The notes under the pieces were generated by a model. That model searched no databases. It saw only the letters and a program-made list of their open reading frames with translations, and was not told where the DNA came from. From contig NZ_BDAW01000094.1 in NCBI RefSeq assembly GCF_001625085.1, positions 1 to 37,202 on the forward strand: a stretch of 37,202 bases of DNA, in the 5' to 3' direction. This stretch comes from Nocardia acidivorans NBRC 108247 (lineage in GTDB: Bacteria; Actinomycetota; Actinomycetes; Mycobacteriales; Mycobacteriaceae). This document shows, piece after piece, positions 25,048 to 32,313 of this stretch. A program made the position numbers and the translations under genes. Each line of letters begins with the position of its first letter. Position 1 is the first letter of the stretch.

Positions 25048-25095
25048 GTGAATCGAATCGAGTTGCTCGTAATCGGCCGGCGCGTCCAGCGCTGA
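25048..25095 (+). CDS. ilvB leader peptide, rich in Ile/Leu/Val
   Basis: A 15-residue open frame, MNRIELLVIGRRVQR, starting GTG at 25048 and ending TGA at 25093. It contains Ile, Leu, Leu, Val, Ile and Val, with LLVI in a row, just ahead of an intrinsic terminator and the ilvB gene. This is the layout of a translational attenuator: ribosome stalling at scarce branched-chain aminoacyl-tRNAs would change leader RNA folding. Such leaders are established upstream of ilvB in Corynebacterium and other actinobacteria. The ribosome-binding site is weak. Confidence 0.75.
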   Translation: MNRIELLVIGRRVQR

Positions 25096-25144
25096 GCCGA
25101 CGACTATAGAGTCAATTACGTCAGCTCGCAGCTGCGACGCGCCA

Positions 25145-25178
25145 CCCTCGAACAGCCCTGGCTGTCGAGGGCTTTTTT
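25145..25178 (+). terminator. Intrinsic terminator of the ilvB attenuator
   Basis: Arms CCCTCGAACAGCC and GGCTGTCGAGGG pair over 12 bases with one bulged A, followed by a run of six T at 25173-25178. A T-tract like this is rare in such a GC-rich sequence. It lies 50 bases after the leader stop and before the ilvB start. An upstream hairpin (TCGGC ... GCCGA, 25073-25100) overlaps the end of the leader peptide and may be the pause structure. Confidence 0.85.
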
Positions 25179-25230
25179 GTGTTCAGGCAAGTCTATGAAC
25201 TCCGAACGACAAGCAGTAAGGAACCAGACG

Positions 25231-27159
25231 GTGAGCGCACCTACCGCCCGACCCGGGCCCTCGGCCCGACGGCCCGCGCCCTCGGCCTCCCCGGCCGTGG
25301 CTCCGGCCAGCACCCCGAACCGCCGCCAGGTCCCGCCCGAGCGGGTCACCGGCGCGCAGTCTGTTGTCCGCTCCCTCGAGGAGCTCGGCGTCGACACGGT
25401 TTTCGGTATTCCGGGCGGCGCGATTCTTCCCGTCTACGATCCGCTCTTCGACTCGGTCAAGGTCCGCCACGTGCTGGTCCGCCATGAGCAGGGCGGCGGC
25501 CACGCGGCCACCGGCTACGCCCAGGCGACCGGCAAGGTCGGTGTGTGTATGGCCACATCCGGTCCCGGCGCGACCAATCTGGTCACCCCGATCGCGGACG
25601 CACAGATGGATTCGGTGCCGCTGGTGGCCATCACCGGCCAGGTCGGGCGCAGCCTGATCGGCACCGACGCCTTCCAGGAAGCCGACATCTCGGGCATCAC
25701 CATGGCGTGCACCAAGCACAACTTCCTGGTCACCGATCCGATCGATATCCCGCGCATGCTGGCCGAGGCGTTCCACCTGGCCTCCTCCGGCCGCCCGGGC
25801 GCGGTCCTGGTCGACATCCCCAAGGATGTGCTGCAGGCGCAGACCACCTTCAGCTGGCCGCCGGAGATGCGACTGCCCGGCTACCGTCCGGTCACCAAGC
25901 CGCACGGTAAGCAGGTGCGCGAGGCCGCCCGCATGATCATGGAGGCCAAGTCCCCCGTGCTCTACGTCGGCGGCGGCGTCATCAAGGCCGACGCCTCGGC
26001 CGAACTGCTGGAGCTGGCCGAGCTGACCGGTATCCCGGTCGTCACCACGCTGATGGCCCGCGGCGCGTTCCCCGACACCCACACCCTGAACATGGGTATG
26101 CCCGGTATGCACGGCACCGTGGGAGCCGTTGCGGCGCTGCAGAAGTCGGACCTGCTGATCACCCTGGGCGCGCGTTTCGACGACCGCGTCACCGGTCAGC
26201 TGGACTCCTTCGCACCCAATGCCAAGGTCATCCACGCCGATATCGACCCGGCCGAGATCGGTAAGAACCGGCACGCGGACGTCCCGATCGTGGGCGACTG
26301 CCGCGAGGTCATCACCGAGCTCATCGAGACCCTCAAGGCCGATCCCGCCGGCACCGGCGCCCCGCTGCTGGAGCTCGGCGATTGGTGGACTTACCTGTCC
26401 GGCGTGCGCGATCAGTACCCGCTGGGCTGGAAGACCCCGTCCGACGGTTCGCTCTCGCCCGAGTTCGTCATCGAGAAGCTGGGCCAGCTCGCCGGACCCG
26501 ACGCCATCTACTGCGCCGGCGTCGGCCAGCATCAGATGTGGGCCGCGCAGTTCATCAAGTACGAGAAGCCGCGCACCTGGCTGAACTCCGGTGGCCTGGG
26601 CACCATGGGTTACGCCGTGCCCGCCGCCATGGGCGCCAAGATGGGCATGCCGGACCGCGAGGTCTGGGCCATCGACGGTGACGGCTGCTTCCAGATGACC
26701 AATCAGGAACTCGCCACCTGTGCCGTCGAGGGCGTGCCGATCAAGGTCGCGCTGATCAATAACGGCAACCTCGGCATGGTCCGCCAGTGGCAGACCCTGT
26801 TCTACGAGAAGCGCTACTCCAACACCGATCTGGGCACGCACACGCTGCGCATCCCGGACTTCGTGAAGCTCGCGGAAGCCCTGGGCTGCCACGGCATTCG
26901 CGTGGAGAAGGAAGAGGACGTCGAGGCCGCCATCCGCGAGGCGCAGTCGATCAACGACCGTCCCGTGGTGATCGATTTCATCGTCGGCAAGGACGCGCAG
27001 GTGTGGCCGATGGTCGCCGCCGGCACTTCCAATGACGAGATCATGGCCGCGCGCGGCATCCGCCCGCTGTTCGATGAGGACGAGTCGATCGCGGAACCGG
27101 CCGTCATCCACGAGGCGATGTCGCACGAGCAGGCCGCCCAGAAGGGGAGCCCGGAATGA
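25231..27159 (+). CDS. ilvB: Acetolactate synthase large (catalytic) subunit
   Basis: IlvB, 642 residues, ThDP-dependent. It condenses two pyruvates to 2-acetolactate, or pyruvate with 2-ketobutyrate to 2-aceto-2-hydroxybutyrate, the first shared step of Val/Leu/Ile synthesis. Seen: a Pro/Ala-rich N-tail, FGIPGGAILPVYDPL and RHEQGGGHAATGYA with the catalytic Glu, TSGPGATNLVTPIADAQMDS, the central domain with LYVGGGVI and GMPGMHGTVGA, and the ThDP motif GDGCFQMTNQELATC ... LINN. The GTG at 25231 (SAPTARP) is chosen over an in-frame ATG at 25195 because AAGGAA lies 8 bases upstream and the MSAPT start resembles M. tuberculosis IlvB1. It heads ilvB-ilvN-ilvC and is controlled by the leader and terminator upstream. 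Confidence 0.97.
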   Translation: MSAPTARPGPSARRPAPSASPAVAPASTPNRRQVPPERVTGAQSVVRSLEELGVDTVFGIPGGAILPVYDPLFDSVKVRHVLVRHEQGGGHAATGYAQATGKVGVCMATSGPGATNLVTPIADAQMDSVPLVAITGQVGRSLIGTDAFQEADISGITMACTKHNFLVTDPIDIPRMLAEAFHLASSGRPGAVLVDIPKDVLQAQTTFSWPPEMRLPGYRPVTKPHGKQVREAARMIMEAKSPVLYVGGGVIKADASAELLELAELTGIPVVTTLMARGAFPDTHTLNMGMPGMHGTVGAVAALQKSDLLITLGARFDDRVTGQLDSFAPNAKVIHADIDPAEIGKNRHADVPIVGDCREVITELIETLKADPAGTGAPLLELGDWWTYLSGVRDQYPLGWKTPSDGSLSPEFVIEKLGQLAGPDAIYCAGVGQHQMWAAQFIKYEKPRTWLNSGGLGTMGYAVPAAMGAKMGMPDREVWAIDGDGCFQMTNQELATCAVEGVPIKVALINNGNLGMVRQWQTLFYEKRYSNTDLGTHTLRIPDFVKLAEALGCHGIRVEKEEDVEAAIREAQSINDRPVVIDFIVGKDAQVWPMVAAGTSNDEIMAARGIRPLFDEDESIAEPAVIHEAMSHEQAAQKGSPE

Positions 27160-27232
27160 GCGGTCAGGCCCGGAGGCGGCAGCGCAGTGTAACCACGCAG
27201 GGCCCCGCTCGGTCCGGAAAGAAGGACGCAGC

Positions 27233-27736
27233 ATGAGCACCACCCACACCCTCTCCGTGTTGGTGGAGGACAAGCCGGGCGTGCTCGCGCGCGTGGCCAG
27301 CCTGTTCTCCCGCCGCGGTTTCAATATCGAGTCGCTCGCCGTGGGCGGCACCGAGATTCCCGAGATCTCCCGCATGACCATCGTCGTGACCGTGGAGGAT
27401 CTGCCGCTCGAGCAGGTCACCAAACAGCTCAACAAGCTGGTCAACGTCATCAAGATCGTGGAGCAGGACAACGACAGTTCCGTTGCCCGCGAACTGATCC
27501 TGGTGAAGGTGCGCGCCGACGCCAGTGTGCGCACCCAGGTGATCGAGGCGGTGAACCTGTTCCGCGCCAAGGTGATCGACGTGTCGCCCGATGCGCTGAC
27601 CATCGAGGCGACCGGAACCCGGTCCAAGCTCGACGCACTGCTGCGCATGATGGAGCCGTACGGCATCCGTGAGATCGTGCAGTCCGGAGTTGTCGCTGTG
27701 GGCCGTGGACCCAAGTCCATCACCGCGACTCGCTAG
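27233..27736 (+). CDS. ilvN: Acetolactate synthase small (regulatory) subunit
   Basis: IlvN (also named ilvH), 167 residues. It binds IlvB, raises its activity and confers feedback inhibition by valine. The N-terminal ACT domain shows LSVLVEDKPGVLARVASLFS and RRGFNIESLAVG. The C-terminal domain holds LRMMEPYGIREIVQSGVVAV. The ATG at 27233 follows GAAAGAAGGA. It lies 73 bases after ilvB and 95 bases before ilvC in one operon. The size is the usual one for the family. Confidence 0.97.
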   Translation: MSTTHTLSVLVEDKPGVLARVASLFSRRGFNIESLAVGGTEIPEISRMTIVVTVEDLPLEQVTKQLNKLVNVIKIVEQDNDSSVARELILVKVRADASVRTQVIEAVNLFRAKVIDVSPDALTIEATGTRSKLDALLRMMEPYGIREIVQSGVVAVGRGPKSITATR

Positions 27737-27831
27737 TAACCGGCCGCCCCGGCGGCCAATCGCCTTACCTCCCGGCATGCTGTGCGCCGGGACCGATAAC
27801 TCAGACACAGAATCCAGAAGGAGAAACCCAA

Positions 27832-28845
27832 GTGGCAGTCGAGATGTTCTACGACGACGACGCTGACCTGTCGATCATCCAGGGCAAGAAGGTCGCGGTC
27901 ATCGGCTACGGCAGCCAGGGCCACGCCCACTCGCTGAGCCTGCGCGACTCGGGCGTCGACGTCCGCGTCGGCTTGGCCGAGGGTTCCAAGTCCCGTCCGA
28001 AGGCCGAAGAGGCCGGTCTGACCGTCGGCACCCCCGCCGAGGTCTCCGCCTGGGCCGACGTGATCATGGTCCTCGCGCCCGACACCGCGCAGGCGTCCAT
28101 CTTCACCAATGACATCGAGCCCAACCTCGAGGACGGCGACGCGCTGTTCTTCGGCCACGGCCTGAACATCCACTTCGGTCTGATCAAGGCTCCGGCCAAC
28201 GTCACCGTCGCCATGGTCGCCCCGAAGGGCCCCGGCCACCTGGTGCGTCGCCAGTTCGTCGACGGCAAGGGCGTTCCGGCTCTGATCGCCGTCGATCAGG
28301 ATCCGACCGGCCAGGGCCAGGCGCTGGCGCTGTCCTACGCCAAGGGCATCGGCGGCACCCGCGCCGGCGTCATCAAGACCACCTTCAAGGAAGAGACCGA
28401 GACCGATCTCTTCGGTGAGCAGGCCGTGCTCTGCGGTGGCACCGAGGAACTGGTCAAGACCGGCTTCGAGGTCATGGTCGAGGCGGGCTACGCCCCCGAG
28501 ATGGCCTACTTCGAGGTGCTGCACGAGCTCAAGCTGATCGTCGACCTCATGTACGAGGGTGGCATCGCCCGCATGAACTACTCGGTCTCGGACACCGCCG
28601 AATTCGGTGGCTACCTGTCCGGCCCGCGCGTCATCGACGCCGGCACCAAGGAGCGCATGAAGGCGATTCTGTCCGACATCCAGGACGGCACCTTCGTCAA
28701 GCGCCTGGTCGCCAACGTCGAGGGCGGCAACAAGGAGCTCGAGGGTCTGCGCAAGGCCAACGCCGAGCACCCCATCGAGGTCACCGGCGCCAAGCTGCGC
28801 GGCCTGATGAGCTGGGTCGACCGGCCCATCACCGAGACCGCCTAA
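27832..28845 (+). CDS. ilvC: Ketol-acid reductoisomerase, class I
   Basis: IlvC, 337 residues. It isomerises and reduces acetolactate (or acetohydroxybutyrate) to the dihydroxy acid with NADPH and Mg2+. The Rossmann domain has KKVAVIGYGSQGHAHSLSLR. The C-terminal knotted helical domain has the metal-binding acidic residues in EETETDLFGEQAVLCGG and the later EVLHELKLIVDLMYEGG. The start is GTG at 27832 with AGAAGGAG upstream. It is the last gene of ilvBNC and passes its product to IlvD, encoded on the other strand. A terminator hairpin follows 29 bases after the stop. Confidence 0.98.
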   Translation: MAVEMFYDDDADLSIIQGKKVAVIGYGSQGHAHSLSLRDSGVDVRVGLAEGSKSRPKAEEAGLTVGTPAEVSAWADVIMVLAPDTAQASIFTNDIEPNLEDGDALFFGHGLNIHFGLIKAPANVTVAMVAPKGPGHLVRRQFVDGKGVPALIAVDQDPTGQGQALALSYAKGIGGTRAGVIKTTFKEETETDLFGEQAVLCGGTEELVKTGFEVMVEAGYAPEMAYFEVLHELKLIVDLMYEGGIARMNYSVSDTAEFGGYLSGPRVIDAGTKERMKAILSDIQDGTFVKRLVANVEGGNKELEGLRKANAEHPIEVTGAKLRGLMSWVDRPITETA

Positions 28846-28856
28846 TTACGTAAGTC

Positions 28857-29324
28857 TCACGCGCGCAGCGCATTACGGCCCGGCACCTTTCGGGGGTGCC
28901 GGGCCGTCGTGATTCCCACGGCCAGCAGCCAGAGCATGGTGACGCCGCCGAGGGAGGCGGTGGTGCCCCAGCCGTTGGCGGCGTAGAAGTTGGCGGGGGT
29001 GTTCCCGAAGAACATGGACGGGACGAAGGCCAGGTGGACCAGGCTCAGGACGAAGGCCGAATTCGCCGTCCAGTCCGGGAGTGCGCGGGTGCGCCGAACG
29101 GCGAAACCGAAGGCGCAGAACATGAGTGCCTCCAGGAATCTCGAGATGGTGCCGTACAGGATGTAGGTGCCGCTGACCGTGATGGTGGGATCGATGGGGT
29201 CGGGGGACTGGATGACCGCGCCCACCTCGAGTCCGGTCGAGACCAAGGCCACCGTGAGCCAGATGAGTCCGGCGTTCACGGCGATGCCCGCGATCCAATC
29301 CGCTTCGGGGAGAGTGCGTTTCAC
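28857..29324 (-). CDS. DUF4386-like membrane protein, apparently missing its first membrane segment
   Basis: A 155-residue membrane protein with about four hydrophobic segments (GIAVNAGLIWLTVALVSTGL, FLEALMFCAFGFAVRRT, FVLSLVHLAFVPSMFF, LGGVTMLWLLAVGITTA) and the motif PIDPTITVSGTYILYGTISR. The only start in frame is GTG at 29324. However, coding-like sequence continues upstream in the same frame (LTRSLFGLAGISTLIIFFTG) up to a stop just past 29400, with no start codon. The sequence expected for its N-terminus is found in inverted orientation at 29396-29506. It is therefore probably a truncated or disrupted gene. Assignment to DUF4386 is tentative. Confidence 0.7.
   Translation of the reverse strand: MKRTLPEADWIAGIAVNAGLIWLTVALVSTGLEVGAVIQSPDPIDPTITVSGTYILYGTISRFLEALMFCAFGFAVRRTRALPDWTANSAFVLSLVHLAFVPSMFFGNTPANFYAANGWGTTASLGGVTMLWLLAVGITTARHPRKVPGRNALRA
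28875..28907. terminator. Terminator hairpin after ilvC
   Basis: Perfect 13-base arms ACGGCCCGGCACC / GGTGCCGGGCCGT with a 7-base loop. It terminates the ilvBNC operon. It also lies inside the last codons of the convergent membrane-protein gene, so it doubles as coding sequence on the minus strand. Confidence 0.8.
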
Positions 29325-29395
29325 CAGATAGCCGAAGCCGGTGAAGAAGATGATCAGTGTGCTGATACCCGCGAGGCCGAAGAGGCTGCGGGTCA

Positions 29396-30025
29396 GTGCT
29401 TCGCCGCGTCACCGGAACGGCCGCCGTCATCGGGGCCGTGCTCACCCTGGTCGAAATACCCCTGTACTTCGTCTACGACGGCCCGCCACCGGACTGGAAT
29501 GTGCTGATGGCCGACGCGGCAATGGGTCGTGTACCCGAATTCGACTCTCCCGCATGGCGTCCCGCGCTGCGAAGCTGGGCCGTGGCACAGTCCGAGGTCT
29601 TTCGCCGCAGGCCGTGGCTGGCGCAACTGCCGGTGACCGGACCACCGCGCGGGCCGAACGCCCTGGCGTGGATGGAAGCCGGGCTGCGCACGCTGCGCGA
29701 GACCGGGCTGGATTGGTCCGCCAAGATCGGCGTGATCACGGTCGTGGGCGGTTATGTGCGGCAGGCGTTCACGCTGGATCGGCAGTTGGCGGAGAGTCGC
29801 GGCACGGCGCGTACCGATGAGCAGCAGGCGCTTCGGCACTACGTGCGGGAATTGACCGGCGTGCTCGACGCGGACCGGTTCCCCGAGGTCACCGCCCTGT
29901 TGGGCTCCGGCCTCTTCGAATCCGTCCCGAACGCACCCGAATCCGCCGATCAGGATTTCGCCTTCGGCCTGGATCTGGTGCTCGACGGGGTGGCGGCGTC
30001 CGTCGAACGCGCCGAGCCCCGCTGA
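29396..30025 (+). CDS. Chimeric TetR-type protein: membrane-protein N-terminus fused to a TetR ligand-binding domain, no HTH
   Basis: 209 residues. Residues about 40-200 look like a TetR C-terminal ligand-binding domain (MADAAMGRVPEF, WRPALRSWAVAQSEVF, RRRPWLAQLPV, GPNALAWMEAGLRTLRETGL, GVITVVGGYVRQAF). A TetR regulator should begin with a helix-turn-helix of about 50-60 residues, but none is present. Instead residues 1-37 are hydrophobic (VTGTAAVIGAVLTLVEIPLY, then FVYDGPPPDWNVL) and read as the first membrane segment of the neighbouring minus-strand protein. No ribosome-binding site is seen before the GTG at 29396. If expressed it would be a membrane-anchored domain that cannot bind DNA, so it is probably a pseudogene. 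Confidence 0.7.
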   Translation: MLRRVTGTAAVIGAVLTLVEIPLYFVYDGPPPDWNVLMADAAMGRVPEFDSPAWRPALRSWAVAQSEVFRRRPWLAQLPVTGPPRGPNALAWMEAGLRTLRETGLDWSAKIGVITVVGGYVRQAFTLDRQLAESRGTARTDEQQALRHYVRELTGVLDADRFPEVTALLGSGLFESVPNAPESADQDFAFGLDLVLDGVAASVERAEPR

Positions 30026-30029
30026 ACGG

Positions 30030-30064
30030 AATCGGCCCGGCATCCCAACAATGCCGGGCCGATT
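30030..30064. terminator. Bidirectional terminator hairpin
   Basis: Perfect 14-base arms AATCGGCCCGGCAT / ATGCCGGGCCGATT with a 7-base loop, placed between the ends of the TetR-like gene (plus) and the secreted protein gene (minus). Confidence 0.8.
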
Positions 30065-30074
30065 ACGCAGGGGT

Positions 30075-30380
30075 TCAACGACTCCCGAAGGATCCGGTCG
30101 GTACCCACTGGCGCAGGAATGACCGCAGGGGGTCGCGGTCCCACTGATTGCGGTTGTCCCAGTTGTCATGGCGATCGCGCCAGTTGTCGCGATCCCAGGG
30201 ATTGTTCCAGTCGTCCCGGTCATCCCAGTGCGGGCGGTTGACTGCGGTGACATTCGGTCCGGCGGGGGTATCCGCCATGGCCGGAATCGATACCGCGGCA
30301 AGGGGAATCGCGGTGAGCGCTCCGGCCACTGCGACCCGGGCGATCATCCGTCGTGCGGAAGTGCTTCTCGTCGAGCTCAT
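30075..30380 (-). CDS. Small secreted protein rich in Trp, Asp, Asn and Arg
   Basis: A 101-residue exported protein. The N-terminus is a classical signal peptide: an Arg-containing start (SARRMIARVAV), a hydrophobic core and a likely cleavage after AMA in PAMADTPAG. The mature part is low-complexity, with repeated W-D-R/N units such as DDWNNPWDRDNWRDRHDNWD, followed by a short FLRQWVPTGSFG tail. The ATG at 30380 was taken; an in-frame GTG at 30389 would add three residues. No enzymatic motif is visible. The role is unknown; cell-wall or surface binding is only a guess. Confidence 0.78.
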   Translation of the reverse strand: MSSTRSTSARRMIARVAVAGALTAIPLAAVSIPAMADTPAGPNVTAVNRPHWDDRDDWNNPWDRDNWRDRHDNWDNRNQWDRDPLRSFLRQWVPTGSFGSR

Positions 30381-30509
30381 ATCGATCACTCTGCCGAATT
30401 CGATCGCCGAAAAGATATGGCATGAACAGAGTTCGGTGAGAATTCAGGGTTCGGCTAGTCCTTTGGTATGACGGGTTCCCGGTGTCGTCCCCCGAGAGCC
30501 CGGGGTGAC

Positions 30510-31280
30510 TCAGTAGTGCGTACCGCCGTCGATGCGGATCTCGGTGCCTGTGATGAACGCGCCGTCATCGGAGGCGAGCATGGCGACCACGCCGGCGACG
30601 GTATCGGGCGAGGCGAAGCCCTGTCCGATACCCGGGGCCAGCTTCATGAACAGGCTCAGATCGGCGTCGGCGGGCAGACCCGGGCCGCGACCGTCGGTCA
30701 TATCGCTGGAGATCGAGCCCGGTGCGACGGCGACCACGCGCAGTCCCTGCTTGCTGTACTCGGCGGCGAGCGCATGGGTCATGGACATGATGCCGCCCTT
30801 GGACGCGGCGTACGCGGACATGTACGGGTGCGCGAAGAAAGCCGAGGTGGAGGTGAAGTTGACGATCACACCCTTCTCGGAAGCGAGCAGCGCCGGCAGC
30901 GCTTCGCGAATCATCAGGAAGGTGCCCGTCAAATTCACGGTGATGATCTTGGTGAAATCCGCGAGCGGCATCTCATGGGTGTGCGCGGACCGCAGAATCC
31001 CGGCGGCGTTGATCAGCGCGTCCAATCCGCCCAGCGTCTCCAGCGCGGTAGCGACACCCGCCCGCACCGAATCCTCATTGCCGATATCGATGGTGACAGC
31101 ACTGAGCCGCTCGGCATTGCCCTGCTCGGCGGCCTGCTTGACGGTCTCGGCCAGTCCCGCCTCATTGATATCGGCGGCGACAACCTGCCCGCCCTCGGCG
31201 AGCACACGATGCACGGTGGCCCGGCCGATACCCGAGCCCGCGCCGGTGATGAGTACTCGGCGGTCGGTGAAACGCTCCAT
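30510..31280 (-). CDS. Short-chain dehydrogenase/reductase (FabG-like)
   Basis: A 256-residue classical SDR oxidoreductase using NAD(P)H. Seen: cofactor loop TGAGSGIG at residues 12-19, DALINAAG, the catalytic Ser region VIVNFTSTSAFF, the YAASKGG motif with catalytic Tyr and Lys, and the C-terminal FITGTEIRIDGG common to FabG relatives. The ATG at 31280 follows AAGGAGAAG. It is divergent from a TetR regulator, 122 bases apart with palindromes between, so it is probably the regulator's target. The substrate (a ketone or alcohol) is not evident from sequence. Confidence 0.93.
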   Translation of the reverse strand: MERFTDRRVLITGAGSGIGRATVHRVLAEGGQVVAADINEAGLAETVKQAAEQGNAERLSAVTIDIGNEDSVRAGVATALETLGGLDALINAAGILRSAHTHEMPLADFTKIITVNLTGTFLMIREALPALLASEKGVIVNFTSTSAFFAHPYMSAYAASKGGIMSMTHALAAEYSKQGLRVVAVAPGSISSDMTDGRGPGLPADADLSLFMKLAPGIGQGFASPDTVAGVVAMLASDDGAFITGTEIRIDGGTHY

Positions 31281-31335
31281 TGCGAACTTCTCCTTCAGTA
31301 TCTCGTCCCCCACTACCTGACACGTTACGCCCAAT

Positions 31336-31358
31336 TGGCACAACATGCCACGATGGCA
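31336..31358. promoter_or_regulatory. Overlapping palindromes between SDR and TetR genes
   Basis: TGGCA-CAACA-TGCCA and the overlapping TGCCA-CGA-TGGCA form a three-half-site cluster in the middle of the divergent intergenic region. This fits a TetR operator that would control both genes; binding is not shown. Confidence 0.5.
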
Positions 31359-31402
31359 TCTCAGGACTAGGATGGCCTCGACACCCAACCGAAGGACGTG
31401 CA

Positions 31403-31999
31403 ATGCCCGCACCCGAGCCGCGCCTCACCCTCGCCGAACGCCGCAAGGTCGAGACCCGCCTGGACATCGCCCGCACCGCCGCCCGCCTCTTCGCCGAACA
31501 CGGCACCACCGAAGTCACCGCCGACCGCATCGCCGCCGAAGCGGGCATCGGCCTACGCACCTTCTACCGCTACGCCCGCACCAAGGAAGACGCCGTCGAG
31601 CCCATGCTCACCACGGGCGCCCAACGCTGGTTCGAGGCCATCTCCTCCGGCCCCCGCCGCCTCCCCACCCTCGCCGATCTCGAATCCGCAGCAGTCCAAT
31701 CCCTCACCCTCGACGGCGGCGAAGACTTCGCCCTCACCCGCGGCCTACTCCAAGCCATGGAGACCGACCCCGCCCTGCGCGCCGTCTGGCACCGCATCAA
31801 CATGGAAGGTGAACGCGAATTACGCAGGGTATTAACCGATCTAGCCGGCCCTACCGCCGACCCCGTCCACCTGCGCCTATTGGCCGCGGCGGCCGCCGGC
31901 TCCATCCGCATCGCCCTGGAACAATGGGCCACCGCCGGTGACCAGGACCCCGCCGCATTGGTCGTGCGCTGCATGCGCACCCTCGGCGCGGGCCTATAG
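31403..31999 (+). CDS. TetR/AcrR-family transcriptional regulator
   Basis: A 198-residue regulator. The N-terminal HTH is clear (TRLDIARTAARLFAEHG, VTADRIAAEAGIGLRTFYRY). The helical C-terminal ligand-binding domain follows (LTRGLLQAMETDPALRAVWH, LRLLAAAAAGSIRIALEQWA). The ATG at 31403 has GAAGGACG upstream. It is divergent from an SDR gene and likely represses it and itself through the palindromes at 31336-31358. The ligand is unknown. Confidence 0.93.
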   Translation: MPAPEPRLTLAERRKVETRLDIARTAARLFAEHGTTEVTADRIAAEAGIGLRTFYRYARTKEDAVEPMLTTGAQRWFEAISSGPRRLPTLADLESAAVQSLTLDGGEDFALTRGLLQAMETDPALRAVWHRINMEGERELRRVLTDLAGPTADPVHLRLLAAAAAGSIRIALEQWATAGDQDPAALVVRCMRTLGAGL

Positions 32000-32254
32000 T
32001 CGGCGTCTCGCACTCGTGTGGAAGCCGACCGTGGCGCACAAACATTGTCCTACAACACATCTGCCCGCAGACCGGGCGGTCACCTGGGTAGACCCGACGG
32101 TGGCCGCCTGATCCTCGACACCTTCACCCCGGCGCAGTCCCCGAAATCCCCTGCGCCCCATCTTCGACCCCGTACATCTGAAAGTTCGACGCGTCGTATC
32201 AAGCGGACTTCTTTGGCATATTCGGGCGGTGTTCTGGCACGTAACGGCGTGACG
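32000..32254. other. Intergenic region at the edge of the defence locus, no gene supported
   Basis: Part of the 314-base gap between the TetR gene and the GHKL ATPase gene. Short open frames exist on both strands but have no good ribosome-binding site and compositionally biased products. I see no repeat, tRNA or att-like site here. Confidence 0.6.
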
Positions 32255-32279
32255 TAGCGAAGAGATCATTCGCTATAGT
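32255..32279 (+). promoter_or_regulatory. Candidate promoter/operator of the GHKL-Z1 operon
   Basis: An inverted repeat TAGCGAA / TTCGCTA (7-base arms, 7-base spacer, 32255-32275) overlaps a -10-like TATAGT at 32274-32279, about 35 bases before the ATPase start at 32314. No convincing -35 is present. An operator overlapping the -10 would suit a tightly controlled defence operon. Confidence 0.4.
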
Positions 32280-32313
32280 CCTCCGGTTATTGTCGTTCTT
32301 GCAGGGGTGGGTT

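Noticed and set aside
25026..25095. Alternative leader reading frame from ATG at 25026
   Set aside because: That frame is Arg/Ala-rich and lacks branched-chain codon clustering; the frame from GTG at 25048 has the ILV run expected for ilvB attenuation.
25183..27723. Very long open frame on the minus strand opposite ilvB-ilvN
   Set aside because: It mirrors conserved ilvB and ilvN coding sequence and its product is low-complexity Gly/Asp/Arg-rich. High GC content makes such antisense frames common.
32018..32257. Short open frames in the gap before the GHKL ATPase gene
   Set aside because: Frames on both strands, biased Arg/Ser/Pro-rich products and no good start context.
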